Positions 9,074-17,379 of a stretch of 64,000 nucleotides of DNA are shown piece after piece; the first letter of the stretch is position 1; each line of letters opens with the position of its first letter. A program made the position numbers and the translations under genes. The notes under the pieces are model-generated. The model made no database searches and was not told the origin of the DNA. It was given only the letters and a program-made list of their open reading frames with translations. The DNA is from PSRF01 sp051000815 (GTDB lineage: Bacteria; Acidobacteriota; Blastocatellia; Pyrinomonadales; Pyrinomonadaceae): assembly GCA_051000815.1 (NCBI GenBank), contig JBPCNX010000037.1, forward strand, positions 62,001 through 126,000. Direction: 5' to 3'.

Positions 9074-9203
9074 GATTGGTCATTGGCGGCGCAATAACCG
9101 CTGGTTAACGCGGAGGACGCGAGCATAAGACAAAACGAAAACACGGTCACAGGTTTCTACACGGCCAACAGGAATCTGATTAGACGGAATGTTGAATGCG
9201 GCC

Positions 9204-9992
9204 TTAGTTTCTGCGCTTCAAGCCGGCCCAGAAACCCGCTGTTGACGCTGCATGATCGACACCCTCATAACGCGAACGCAGTGCCTGTTCATCCAGGACA
9301 TGTCCCTGCAACCAAACCTCCGCATCCAGAGTGACGCCGGGCGCCAGGCAGTCGCCGCGAAGCGCCCGCTGGTTAACCAGAACTTCCAGCTTGATGTGAT
9401 TCAAATCGAGGTGGATCCAGTAAAGGTCGCTGCCTGAGAGCGGGTTCTTTAAAGGTTTGAATGCGATGACGGTGCCGGACAGGCTCCAATCATTTTCGTG
9501 AGCGGCCCTGGCCGGCGCCGCCTTCTCCAGAGGCATCCAGCGGGTCGTGTTCCCGTTCTTGCGAACACGGGCGCGGTACGCCAGGCCGCAGAGACCTACA
9601 TGCAGTTCGTGCGCGGCGAAGCCCGCCGGTCCCACTTCCGTGAGATTCTGCAACTCAAACAACACTTCACATTCAGTGCCATCGCGATAACCGTGGACTA
9701 CGGCCTCGCCCTCTTCGTCGTATTCTGTGAGCGCCCAGGGACTGATGGTTTGAATATAACGCGCGCGAAAGCCCGGACGGCAGTCTGCATAGAACACGTC
9801 GCCACTGCCGGATTCATACAAGACAGTCCAAACCTCCAGACCTTCTCCGAGTTTCCAGCAACGACCATGTAACACCGCTCCCCGCCTGCTCAGTTGCGTT
9901 GGTTCGCCCTGATCGCCGGCGCGTTCTGCGAGATAGTTGAACGCCTTTTCGCTGGGAACTTCCAGACCGATAGTTTCAAAGGTTGGATTCAT
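9204..9992 (-). CDS. Hypothetical protein, 262 aa
   Basis: I do not recognise the family. No signal peptide or membrane helix. The first half reads like a mixed beta protein (WKLGEGLEVWTVLYESGSGDVFYADCRPGF), then a segment ending RARVRKNGN, and a C-terminal half that ends WLQGHVLDEQALRSRYEG, which suggests an OB-like or beta-barrel domain with an LDAEVWLQG strand. Start ATG at 9992. It follows the PIN-domain pair on the same strand. Codon use looks like the neighbours. Confidence 0.65.
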   Translation of the reverse strand: MNPTFETIGLEVPSEKAFNYLAERAGDQGEPTQLSRRGAVLHGRCWKLGEGLEVWTVLYESGSGDVFYADCRPGFRARYIQTISPWALTEYDEEGEAVVHGYRDGTECEVLFELQNLTEVGPAGFAAHELHVGLCGLAYRARVRKNGNTTRWMPLEKAAPARAAHENDWSLSGTVIAFKPLKNPLSGSDLYWIHLDLNHIKLEVLVNQRALRGDCLAPGVTLDAEVWLQGHVLDEQALRSRYEGVDHAASTAGFWAGLKRRN

Positions 9993-10043
9993 ATGTGCAC
10001 TACAGGAAAACCCGTGGTCAACGGCGCCCTGCTCCCCGCTCGT

Positions 10044-10265
10044 TCACTTCCGGTTGCCTTCTTTGACCTTTCGTCCGTTACCGCTTGAGTCGTCTGCTCG
10101 TGGAGCGCGACTCTTGAAACCTCGGATTCGTCGCTCCGGTCCGTACGCCGGCCGCAGGCCCGAACGCACCAACTCGGCAAACAGATCTACATCGTAATCA
10201 GCCTCGCGGGACATTTCTTCCCGAATGGCGTGTAACACCTCGAGAAATTTTGGACGCCGGTACAT
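10044..10265 (-). CDS. Small antitoxin-like partner of the PIN-domain protein
   Basis: 73 aa starting at the ATG at 10265 (MYRRPKFLEVLHAIREEM...). A longer reading from 10340 would translate a heptamer array (KKLEVANRKAKIG) and is rejected. The pattern EVLHAIREEMSREADYDVDLFAELVRSG resembles the short helical proteins often encoded next to PIN-domain toxins, which act as antitoxins, but I cannot name the family. The C-terminal third is basic and probably disordered. It lies 110 nt downstream of the PIN gene with the repeat in between. Confidence 0.55.
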   Translation of the reverse strand: MYRRPKFLEVLHAIREEMSREADYDVDLFAELVRSGLRPAYGPERRIRGFKSRAPRADDSSGNGRKVKEGNRK

Positions 10266-10266
10266 T

Positions 10267-10318
10267 GGTAAATTTCCAATTTTGGCTTTCCGATTCGCAA
10301 CTTCCAACTTTTTGTTCC
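10267..10318. repeat. Degenerate heptamer array, TTCCNAN type
   Basis: Words TTCCAAT, TTTGGCT, TTCCGAT, TCGCAAC, TTCCAAC recur in 7-nt register between the PIN gene and its small partner. More degenerate than the other arrays, with no clear inverted partner. Confidence 0.5.
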
Positions 10319-10375
10319 TGGCACCCTGCGTCACTGACATTCACCCTCGTCGCCGCCCACGGCGTAAGTCATAAA

Positions 10376-10852
10376 TCATTTCACTCTCTCGGTAGCTTCG
10401 GACACGAGAAACTCCGGCGTCACGATCATCGGCACATAAAAACCTGCCGCAGTATTGAATAAGCGAATCCGAGCCTGGCGCCGGACATTCGCGAGGTGTC
10501 CGAAGTTCCAGGTTACCAGATAATCGATCTTGTGATACGACGCAATAGCGACATGTAATGCGTCGGCGATGTACTTGCGATGAAATATTCCGCGCGAAAT
10601 ATAGCCGTCCGCGAGAATCGCGACTTCGTCTGTAAGCTCGACATGTTCAAGCGGCGCAATCAACTTGAGATACGAACTTTGATGAGGCTCGGGAACTCTT
10701 TCAATCTCGCGCGTCACCAAGGGAGAGATAACAGCACGATAGTCGGTCATTTCGTGCTCCCACCAGCGGATGGTCAGGTCGCGCCGGAAAGGCTCCCCGT
10801 TGTCCAGGTAAGCTCCGATCACTGACGTCTCGAGATAAAGACTCTGTTTCAT
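10376..10852 (-). CDS. PIN-domain protein (VapC-like ribonuclease)
   Basis: 158 aa. Typical PIN layout: first strand YLETSVIGAYLD with the acidic residue as Glu8 rather than the usual Asp, an acidic residue in SPLVTREIE, and the segment YIADALHVAIASYHKIDYLVTWNFGHLAN carrying the conserved Asp-Ala and the final WNF-H-A. PIN proteins of this kind are metal-dependent RNases, usually toxins neutralised by a small partner, which would be the gene at 10044-10265. The order toxin-then-antitoxin is reversed relative to classic vapBC. It starts 11 nt after the stop of the upstream protease gene. Confidence 0.8.
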   Translation of the reverse strand: MKQSLYLETSVIGAYLDNGEPFRRDLTIRWWEHEMTDYRAVISPLVTREIERVPEPHQSSYLKLIAPLEHVELTDEVAILADGYISRGIFHRKYIADALHVAIASYHKIDYLVTWNFGHLANVRRQARIRLFNTAAGFYVPMIVTPEFLVSEATERVK

Positions 10853-10863
10853 TTGAATGCAGT

Positions 10864-12480
10864 CTACATCTTTACCGGAATCGGACGCTCGCTTTTAGCA
10901 GTCTTGCCGAGCGGTTCGAGTCGGATCAATCCACGACGAAAGTCAAACGAGACGCGGAAGTGGCGCAGGAAATTGCTCCCCAGAATTCCCGCCTGGGTGA
11001 ATCCAGTCGTTTCATTAACAGGTTCCAAATCCAGGATGGCTGCACTGACTTGTTCCCTAATCAAACTTCCCAGCATTACGCGGGGAAGCAACATCGTCTT
11101 CACATCTTCGGTCACACCTGCGGCGCCGAAAACGCGCATGCGATGTGGTGTCATGAATTCTGCAAGCTCTTCGAGAGCTGCCAATTTTTCTGAAACCACA
11201 GAAATGCTTGCCCCGGTGTCGATGATAAAATTTTGCGGCTTCTCTATTCCTTCCAATCTGACTTCACCGCTAAGGAACCCACTTGAGGTTGTGCGCACGG
11301 GAATCTCGACAAAATCAGTCGCAACAGGCGGGAGATTTCCTGCCGACTTCTGCAACATATCCAGATTATCCGACGACCGGGACCGCACCAGCTTGAAGGT
11401 ACGGTCGCCATAATCAACCGCCGCGTAGAACCTGGTGATTACTGAAAGACCAAGATAACCATCGACGGGAACCCGCTCGTCATAAAAATGTCGAATGTAA
11501 ACCGGCACGTTTTCGACGCGAACTTCGCCTACCTCCAGTGAGGAAAGAAAACCGTAAACAATTTCGAACTTCCCAGCTCCACCGACAGCGCGGGCCATTC
11601 CACCCCGGGAAATCGAGCGCAGGCCCAACCGGTTCGCAGTCTTTTCTGAGATTACTGACATGCCTGAACCCGTGTCGAGAACGAAACGCAATGGTTCTTT
11701 CTCGCCATTGATACGGACTTTCAAAATTGGACGACCGTCGATCGACTCAAATGAGAGGGCCGTCATTTCACGACCGGTAGAGACGTAAAGCTGTCCCTGT
11801 TTTCCCAGATAGCGAAGAAAGTCGACTAAGCCACGTATTCGCGCGCGGCGGTCCTCATCTGTCTTGTGAGCGATAGCCAGGAAGCGTTCATATGAATCGG
11901 CAGCTTCCTTAAACATTTCGTAACGTGCGGAAGCCTGGGCCAGACTAAAGATATAGTCCGGTTCATTCGGTTCCAAAGCGACCGCGCGACGCAAGCCTCG
12001 CACACAATCAGCCAGACGGTTCTCATAGAAATCAACCATGGCCAAGCCGGCGATGGCGAGCGCTTCGTCATCATCCATGGCCAGAGCCGTGCGAAACTCT
12101 TCGACAGAGTCGCGAAAGTCTCCCGAACCGAGGATCGCCTGGCCGAGCAAGGCGTGAGCTTTAGCCGACATTGGCTTTGTCAACAACACCCTGGCCGCGT
12201 GATCGTATGCCTCCCGCAAACGTCTCTGTTTAAGTAGTGCAAAGCTCAAACTTAAGCGCGCGTTCTCGTTAAGAACGTCCTTGCTCAACAGCTCGCGCAG
12301 CATCGCTTCGGCTTGTTCAAAGTCTCCTTCGCGAAGTGCTTTCTCAGCGCGCTTGAGGGCTTTGTTGTTTACAACAGTGGAGGCTCGGACCTGAGTGGTG
12401 AGTTCGGTGCACACGACAAAGGCGGCCACAACTCCGACCGCCAATGCTCGCTTGAGTGCTGTAGTGCTGAACAAACCCAT
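10864..12480 (-). CDS. TPR protein with two retropepsin-like aspartic protease domains
   Basis: 538 aa. Start ATG at 12480 with an AAGGG site 8 nt upstream; a TTG 30 nt earlier is less likely. Signal peptide/anchor within residues 4-33, then about five TPR helices pairs (roughly 35-215, with motifs such as ALREGDFEQAEAMLRELL). Two copies of the single-domain aspartic protease fold follow, each with its own active-site loop: FVLDTGSGMSVIS (Asp269) and FIIDTGASISVVS (Asp421), each followed by an hydrophobic-GLS or ILGSNFL strand typical of retropepsins. The two halves could form an intramolecular pseudo-dimer like pepsin. Predicted periplasmic; substrate unknown. Gene lies between the Ogg2 and PIN genes. 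Confidence 0.85.
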   Translation of the reverse strand: MGLFSTTALKRALAVGVVAAFVVCTELTTQVRASTVVNNKALKRAEKALREGDFEQAEAMLRELLSKDVLNENARLSLSFALLKQRRLREAYDHAARVLLTKPMSAKAHALLGQAILGSGDFRDSVEEFRTALAMDDDEALAIAGLAMVDFYENRLADCVRGLRRAVALEPNEPDYIFSLAQASARYEMFKEAADSYERFLAIAHKTDEDRRARIRGLVDFLRYLGKQGQLYVSTGREMTALSFESIDGRPILKVRINGEKEPLRFVLDTGSGMSVISEKTANRLGLRSISRGGMARAVGGAGKFEIVYGFLSSLEVGEVRVENVPVYIRHFYDERVPVDGYLGLSVITRFYAAVDYGDRTFKLVRSRSSDNLDMLQKSAGNLPPVATDFVEIPVRTTSSGFLSGEVRLEGIEKPQNFIIDTGASISVVSEKLAALEELAEFMTPHRMRVFGAAGVTEDVKTMLLPRVMLGSLIREQVSAAILDLEPVNETTGFTQAGILGSNFLRHFRVSFDFRRGLIRLEPLGKTAKSERPIPVKM

Positions 12481-12547
12481 GACAACTACCCTTCGAATGA
12501 CGACGACCAAAATGCCATCTGACTGCTGTCGTCATCCTTTAAACTCA

Positions 12548-13225
12548 TTACTTTAAAACTTCTCCCGTCTTCATTGACCAAAGAACCAGGTCGAGTTCGT
12601 CAAAGTCAATCTCCAGACTATTCGCCACCTCTCGCAGCCTCTCTTCCGTCGCCAGGTAACGCGCTCTGGTGGTGGGTGGCTGGGGATTCTCAATCACCTT
12701 GAGATCAGCAAGACATCTCAGGACATGCTTATCAAGAATTGCCAGACCCTTCAGCCCGATATTGCGCAAAAAATGGCTGGCCTCCTTGTAGCCCAAACCC
12801 TTGATGCGTTTTTCCTGCGCCAACCAGTCTCGACCTTCGCTCACAGTCGAGAAGCCTTTAAGTCGCTCACGCAGGGCCATGCCGCAATGTTCACTCAAGT
12901 AGTCTCGCGCCACCACGATGTAACCCGGTCGGGCTACAGGAAATCGATGCGCGCCGGCCCGCTTCAAAGCCCGAGTCATCTCTTCACGCCCGCCCTTCTG
13001 CAGTAGTGGTCTAACTGCTTCAATGGATTTCAGCCCCATTCGAGCCGAGGCGCCGGCTGTAAAAATGCAGTAGACAAGTTCTTCCCACAGACGGGAGTTG
13101 GAACCCTCTTGCCAGACTGCTTCAAACTCCACAAGGCGCGCTTGAATTTCCTTTCGTCGCGCGTGGTGCGTGTCGCGAATGCTTTCAACTGTAACGGGCA
13201 AGTGATGGCGCACTTTGATTGTCAA
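12548..13225 (-). CDS. ogg2: Ogg2-type 8-oxoguanine DNA glycosylase/AP lyase
   Basis: 225 aa, a typical Ogg2 length. The helix-hairpin-helix signature IKGLGYKEASHFLRNIG places the Schiff-base lysine at Lys147 and the catalytic Asp in AILDKHVLR at Asp165. The protein ends exactly in TGEVLK: the C-terminal lysine is known in Ogg2 enzymes to help tell 8-oxoguanine from guanine. It excises 8-oxoG from DNA and nicks the abasic site. Ogg2 is mainly archaeal with scattered bacterial members. No in-frame ATG exists near the N-terminus, so the start is TTG at 13225 or a nearby GTG; no ribosome-binding site helps. First gene of the minus-strand run down to 7026. Confidence 0.88.
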   Translation of the reverse strand: MTIKVRHHLPVTVESIRDTHHARRKEIQARLVEFEAVWQEGSNSRLWEELVYCIFTAGASARMGLKSIEAVRPLLQKGGREEMTRALKRAGAHRFPVARPGYIVVARDYLSEHCGMALRERLKGFSTVSEGRDWLAQEKRIKGLGYKEASHFLRNIGLKGLAILDKHVLRCLADLKVIENPQPPTTRARYLATEERLREVANSLEIDFDELDLVLWSMKTGEVLK

Positions 13226-13421
13226 TATCGAGATTCTAGGTGTCGGATTCTAACCTTGTCAACGCAATTGTCCCCGCCCAGAAACTCCTTACGCGCAGTT
13301 TCTGGACATACATCTTTGGCACAGTCCAGGGCATCTGACAACATTCTCCTCACCGGCTTGTGGAATTCTCTCCTGAACGATCATGTTACTATTAGTGGGC
13401 CGGGATGCCGGCGATAGATCG

Positions 13422-14801
13422 ATGAACAATCGGCGCACATCGAAGTCGTTCCTCACTCTCCTCGCAACCCTGCTTGCAGTATCCATAGCTGCGCCAGCAA
13501 CCGCACAAAGTCCGATACCGGCTTCAACCCCGAAAGTTTTTGGCGCGATAAGCTCGCAGACACCTTCTCCAGCACCGACACCTGAACCGGCAGAAGAGAG
13601 CGACAATTCGGAGCAGAACACGCTTTACGGACTTCAGGGAGTTCTGGTCGAGACCCTCGACGGCGCGACGGTTTCCACGCAAGGCGCCGATGAAACTTTC
13701 AATCCGGCTTCGGCTCTTAAGCTGGCAACAGCATTCGTAGCGCTGCGCACATTTGGGCCGGAACATCGCTTTGCTACCGGAGTGTGGACTGATGGCTCGC
13801 TTGATAAGGCTACCGGCACGGTTAACGGGAATCTCTACATCTCCGGCCGCGATCCTTCATTCCACTATGAGCACGCGGTAATGATCGCGCGGCAATTGAA
13901 CAGTCTGGGTATTCGCGCTGTGTCTGGAGACCTGGTAGTCGGTCCTAAGTTTACGATGAACTTCAACTGGTCGGCGCGGCGGTCTGGCTCGCAGCTCTAC
14001 GACACGTTGGACGCGGCCCTGCGATCAGGCGAAGCAACCCGATCGTGGGTGTATGAACGAACGGTGCTGGGTGACAAAAAAAGTCTGGAGAGCGTGCCCA
14101 GCGTCGCTGTGATGGGCGAAGTTCGGGTCGAACCTGTAACCCCGCAGGCAAAGCTGCTTCTGTCTCAAAGCTCGAGTAAGCTGGTCGACATTCTTAAAGT
14201 TCTGCTTTGTTACTCCAATAATTTCATGGCTGAGCGGATCGGGGATTCGGTTGGCGGCCTTCAGTCGGTGCGGCGACAGCTATTAGACACCCTGGGTCTA
14301 AGTGCCGAACAGCTGCACATGGCGTCGCTCAGTGGGCTCGGTGTTAACCGCGCCAGTCCCAGGACCATGATGAAGATCTTCCGCGCGTTGCGCGAAGAAC
14401 TGCGCAAACACCGACTCTCGACGACCGACATCATGCCGGTTGCCGGTATTGATCCCGGAACATTGGAAACTCGTTTTAGCACCCAGCCCTGGCGCGGAAG
14501 TGTGATCGCGAAAACCGGAACCCTGATTAGAACTGATGGAGGAGCCAGCTCCCTGGTTGGACAGATGCGAACTGGGGGGGGCGAGACGCTCTTGTTTGTA
14601 ATCATGAATCGACGCGGCAATGTCTCGAGGTTTCGCTCCAATCAGGATTTTCTGGTAATGCAGATTCAAAGCTCCCGGGGTGGACCACTCGCTTTCATGT
14701 ACACGCCGCGCTTGCTTACCATGAGGCTGTCAGACACGCAGAACAGCTTCGCCTCCGCGGACGAGTTTGAACCCGGGTTGAAGGGCAACAGTCCTCGCTA
14801 G
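13422..14801 (+). CDS. dacB: D-alanyl-D-alanine carboxypeptidase/endopeptidase, PBP4 (S13) family
   Basis: 459 aa from the ATG at 13422, which gives a clean signal peptide (cleavage near ATAQ, residues 26-29), a better choice than the ATG 39 nt earlier. A Pro/Ser/Thr-rich spacer (about 43-62) precedes the penicillin-binding domain with SALK (Ser97 nucleophile, Lys100), SNN in YSNNFMAE and KTG in IAKTGTLIRTDGG. The three motifs are complete, so it should remove or cleave terminal D-Ala cross-links of peptidoglycan in the periplasm. The region between SALK and SNN is shorter than in E. coli PBP4. Monocistronic, ended by a terminator at 14828. Confidence 0.9.
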   Translation: MNNRRTSKSFLTLLATLLAVSIAAPATAQSPIPASTPKVFGAISSQTPSPAPTPEPAEESDNSEQNTLYGLQGVLVETLDGATVSTQGADETFNPASALKLATAFVALRTFGPEHRFATGVWTDGSLDKATGTVNGNLYISGRDPSFHYEHAVMIARQLNSLGIRAVSGDLVVGPKFTMNFNWSARRSGSQLYDTLDAALRSGEATRSWVYERTVLGDKKSLESVPSVAVMGEVRVEPVTPQAKLLLSQSSSKLVDILKVLLCYSNNFMAERIGDSVGGLQSVRRQLLDTLGLSAEQLHMASLSGLGVNRASPRTMMKIFRALREELRKHRLSTTDIMPVAGIDPGTLETRFSTQPWRGSVIAKTGTLIRTDGGASSLVGQMRTGGGETLLFVIMNRRGNVSRFRSNQDFLVMQIQSSRGGPLAFMYTPRLLTMRLSDTQNSFASADEFEPGLKGNSPR

Positions 14802-14827
14802 AATAAATCTGGTTCTTAAAAAATTTT

Positions 14828-14863
14828 GCGCCCCGCCGGTCACTAGGATCGACGGGGCGCTTT
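14828..14863 (+). terminator. Intrinsic terminator after dacB
   Basis: An 8-bp GC stem GCGCCCCG / CGGGGCGC (14828-14835 with 14853-14860) followed by TTT and preceded by AAAATTTT. Confidence 0.75.
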
Positions 14864-15122
14864 ACCGTCCAACTGGCGCGTGCGGCGTGCGGCACCACAC
14901 ACGAGCGGACGATGGGGACGAGCGCTTCAAGCCGCTCAGAGCGTTGTACATCCACTAAAAGCCGAATGCCCTCCGCAATTCAGAACAACCTTATCGGGAT
15001 GACAAAAATGGCTGTCTCAAGCTGTGAAGACAGCTTCCGTTGCTGTCACCTCGGGTAACGCGTGGCTTGACTGCTCGCGGTAGGCTCGCCGGGAATTAGC
15101 CCATTATTCGAAGAGTTGTAGC

Positions 15123-15137
15123 TGGCATGGCCATTGC
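15123..15137 (+). promoter_or_regulatory. Sigma-54 (-24/-12) promoter of the minor pilin operon
   Basis: TGGCATG-GCCA-TTGC matches the RpoN consensus TGGCACG-N4-TTGC at all but one position, with exactly 10 nt between the invariant GG and GC. Transcription would start near 15149, which supports translation from the ATG at 15190 and excludes an upstream ATG at 15127. A cognate NtrC-family activator with a GAFTGA motif is encoded at the end of the locus (22061-23428), so activation by it is likely. Confidence 0.75.
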
Positions 15138-15189
15138 CGAGGAGGTGGTGCGAGGTTCTACCTTGCGATACCCGGCACTCGGAGGAGCA

Positions 15190-16209
15190 ATGGCCGTCGA
15201 AAGCAAAATATTGAGAGTTACAGTGCCCGGCCGGCAAAGTGGATTCACTTTGCTGCAGGTGGTGATCGTCGTTCTGGTTATTGCAGTGATCGGAGCGATG
15301 GCAGCTATCGGGATCGTCCAGGCCCGCCAGCGCATCCGCTTAACCAACTCGGCGCGATTGCTAGCCAGTTATCTTGAAAAGGCCAGAGTAGATTCGATCC
15401 GCAGGCATGCGACGGCCCTCGATCAAATGGCCGGAGTCACAATCGCCGATGATTTTCGTTCTTATACCGTTCGAATAGACTTAGATGGGAACGGAACCAT
15501 CGATACGCTGAATGTGGTCCTTGATGAAGGGATCAGATTCGTGGGTGACACAGCTCTCACTGCTTTTGACTGGCGCGGACGGTTTGTGACTACCGTTCCC
15601 GGCCACTTGCCAAGAATCAGCTATACCCTGGAATCCGGAAATGTCCAAAGGAGCGTTGACGTAACGCATTCGGGCGATGTGACGATTGAGAGCGGCGTAT
15701 ATATGGACGATGTGCCCAACGTAAACGTCACCACCGATCTCACCCCTATTGATGGTGGATCCACACTTAACGGAAACCAGAGTTCCAGTCCTACGCCATC
15801 ACCTTACCCAACCCCAACGCCATCAGTTGATCCGACGCCCACTCCGTATCCGACGCCCACTCCGTATCCCACGCCCACTCCGAATCCGACGCCCACACCG
15901 GCCCCGACGCCGACGCCGGATCCCACGCCTACTCCTGCGCCGACGCCCACGCCCGCGCCTTGCGTGGTCACCGCCTCGCCTCCGTCGATGTCCATCAGCA
16001 AGCACGGTGGCTTTGGAACGTTGGCCTTTACGGTAACCGGCGGCTCTGGTTCAGTGAGCTTCACTGGTGGACCAAGCAATCTTGGGGTGACCTTAATTTC
16101 TACGGACAACTTTAAGGTTACGTCACTGAACACTTCGCGCGGCGACTTTACGCTGTATTTCAGTACGCCGTGCGGCGCCCGCCAGATCACGGTCACTGTT
16201 ACAAACTAG
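15190..16209 (+). CDS. FimT/GspH-like minor prepilin with Pro/Thr linker and C-terminal beta domain
   Basis: 339 aa; start ATG has a strong site (GGAGGAGCA). Type III signal peptide: basic leader then QSG-FTLLQ, cleaved after Gly by the prepilin peptidase; mature position 5 is Gln instead of the near-invariant Glu. GspH/FimT domain to about residue 180 (NSARLLASYLEKAR, FDWRGRFV). Then a 45-residue stretch of PTPTP/YPTPTP repeats and a C-terminal domain of about 80 residues (CVVTASPPSMSISKHGG...ITVTVTN) that reads like an Ig/BACON-type beta sandwich. The extra domain would project from the pilus or pseudopilus tip and may bind a surface. Its paralogue at 18725 lacks the linker and the extra domain. 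Confidence 0.85.
   Translation: MAVESKILRVTVPGRQSGFTLLQVVIVVLVIAVIGAMAAIGIVQARQRIRLTNSARLLASYLEKARVDSIRRHATALDQMAGVTIADDFRSYTVRIDLDGNGTIDTLNVVLDEGIRFVGDTALTAFDWRGRFVTTVPGHLPRISYTLESGNVQRSVDVTHSGDVTIESGVYMDDVPNVNVTTDLTPIDGGSTLNGNQSSSPTPSPYPTPTPSVDPTPTPYPTPTPYPTPTPNPTPTPAPTPTPDPTPTPAPTPTPAPCVVTASPPSMSISKHGGFGTLAFTVTGGSGSVSFTGGPSNLGVTLISTDNFKVTSLNTSRGDFTLYFSTPCGARQITVTVTN
15828..15960 (+). repeat. In-gene tandem repeat coding a Pro-Thr linker
   Basis: Imperfect units of about 18 nt (CCGACGCCCACTCCGTAT and variants) repeat some seven times inside the pilin gene and encode PTPTPY/PTPTPN/PTPTPA. Prone to copy-number change in frame, which would alter linker length. Confidence 0.85.
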
Positions 16210-16229
16210 TAAGGGAGACGGAGACAAAC

Positions 16230-16676
16230 ATGCATCGCACCAGAAAAACAAAAACCAGAGCCCAACGACAGGAGGGGTTTTCCCTACTGGAGACGGCCGT
16301 GGCGATGGTGGTGATGATGATCGGCGGGTTGGGAATTGCCGCGGTGTTTGCCTATGCAGTCAAGAACAACACCGGCTCACGGGACAGGGTTGTAGCGATA
16401 GCTGTAGCGCAACAGGAGATTGAGCGGCTGCGAAGTTTGCCGTTTCTCGATCCTGCCTTAAACGCTACACCCGCCAATGTCACGCCTACGACGGTTACCA
16501 ACGGAGGTCGTTCTTATCGAGTCCGAACCACTATTGTCGATACCACAGCCAGCCTTAAGACAATTCAAATCCAGGTGACTCCTACGAGCAGCACAGATGC
16601 CTGGTCGGTGAGAACTGTGCAGGTGACCACGGAGCGGGCGGCCTTCACCCTGGGACCGTATATCGGCGGACCGTAA
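16230..16676 (+). CDS. PilV/GspI-like minor prepilin
   Basis: 148 aa; the ATG at 16230 follows GGGAGACGGAG. Leader MHRTRKTKTRAQRQEG, cleavage before FSLLE with the normal Glu5, then a hydrophobic helix (TAVAMVVMMIGGLGIAAVFAYAV). PilV-type features: VAIAVAQQEIERLRSLPF, GGRSYRVRTTI and a C-terminal strand TIQIQVTP. It would sit in the tip complex of a type IV pilus or type II-like secretion pseudopilus. Second gene of the four-gene set. Confidence 0.87.
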   Translation: MHRTRKTKTRAQRQEGFSLLETAVAMVVMMIGGLGIAAVFAYAVKNNTGSRDRVVAIAVAQQEIERLRSLPFLDPALNATPANVTPTTVTNGGRSYRVRTTIVDTTASLKTIQIQVTPTSSTDAWSVRTVQVTTERAAFTLGPYIGGP

Positions 16677-16692
16677 GCTAAGGAACCTATTC

Positions 16693-17364
16693 ATGCAGAC
16701 AACCCCTACGACTCGAAATCAAGCTGGATTTTCCCTGATCGAACTTATGATCGCGATGACCGTAACTCTGATCATCGCCGGAGCTTCAGCGACACTACTG
16801 AGTCAATCTTTCCGTATGCGATCACGGGAAGATAACCGATCCGACGCGATTGCGGACGCCCAGCGGGCGTTGAACATTGTGTCGCGAGAGATTGCTAATT
16901 CCGGGTTCGGCCTCCCCGACAATGGAATAGTTCCGGGGGACACGAATAACGTGTCCATTCGAATACGCGCGAATTTGAACGCCTACCGAGTCGAGCCCAA
17001 CAATACTCAAGTAAGCGATCCCGACGAAGACATAAAGTACCTGATGTACAGAGATGAGGCGGCAAACCGGCGTTACCTTGTCCGCTATGACGCAGTTGTG
17101 GCGCCATCGAATCCAGAACAAGGGAAAACCGTCCTCGCAAACAGGCTCGATTCCTTCAATCTTCGCTACTTCGACTCTGCGGGAGCCGAAATCAATGTCG
17201 GTGCGAATCCCGATGCCGTTAGGACTGCCTGGAAGGTGAGAATCACAGTCGGCGTAGTTCTACCTGCTGATGGAAAGTCTGGTTCCCCTGGCTATCAACC
17301 GGAGTCATCAGTTGAACTCATCTCCGATGTTGTGCTGCGAAACGCAAGTCAAATGACATTCTGA
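16693..17364 (+). CDS. PilW/GspJ-like minor prepilin
   Basis: 223 aa; short leader ending NQAG, cleavage before FSLIE, then the helix LMIAMTVTLIIAGASATLL. Typical PilW features follow: RSDAIADAQRALNIVSREIANSGFGL, a DEDIKYLMYR strand and a C-terminal SSVELISDVVLRN. Preceded by AAGGAACC. Lies 16 nt after the PilV-like gene; same operon. Near-paralogue at 19855-20487. Confidence 0.88.
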   Translation: MQTTPTTRNQAGFSLIELMIAMTVTLIIAGASATLLSQSFRMRSREDNRSDAIADAQRALNIVSREIANSGFGLPDNGIVPGDTNNVSIRIRANLNAYRVEPNNTQVSDPDEDIKYLMYRDEAANRRYLVRYDAVVAPSNPEQGKTVLANRLDSFNLRYFDSAGAEINVGANPDAVRTAWKVRITVGVVLPADGKSGSPGYQPESSVELISDVVLRNASQMTF

Positions 17365-17379
17365 TCTCGAGGAATTTTG

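Larger units (their letters stand above)
14802..15189. other. Intergenic region: terminator, small hairpin, sigma-54 promoter
   Basis: 388 bases without a gene. It holds the dacB terminator (14828-14863), a hairpin GCTGTCT...AGACAGC at about 15011-15034, and the -24/-12 promoter of the pilin operon at 15123. I looked for a cyclic-di-GMP (GEMM) riboswitch, which is common before acidobacterial pilin genes, and did not find its conserved core. Confidence 0.6.

Noticed and set aside
13383..13421. ATG 39 nt upstream of the chosen dacB start
   Set aside because: It would place charged residues before the signal peptide.
14864..15122. Possible cyclic-di-GMP (GEMM) riboswitch before the pilin operon
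   Set aside because: The conserved GACGCAAAGCC core and P1/P3 architecture are missing.
15804..16196. Minus-strand frame rich in Gly-Val repeats opposite the first FimT-like gene
   Set aside because: It is the reverse reading of the Pro-Thr repeat, not a gene.
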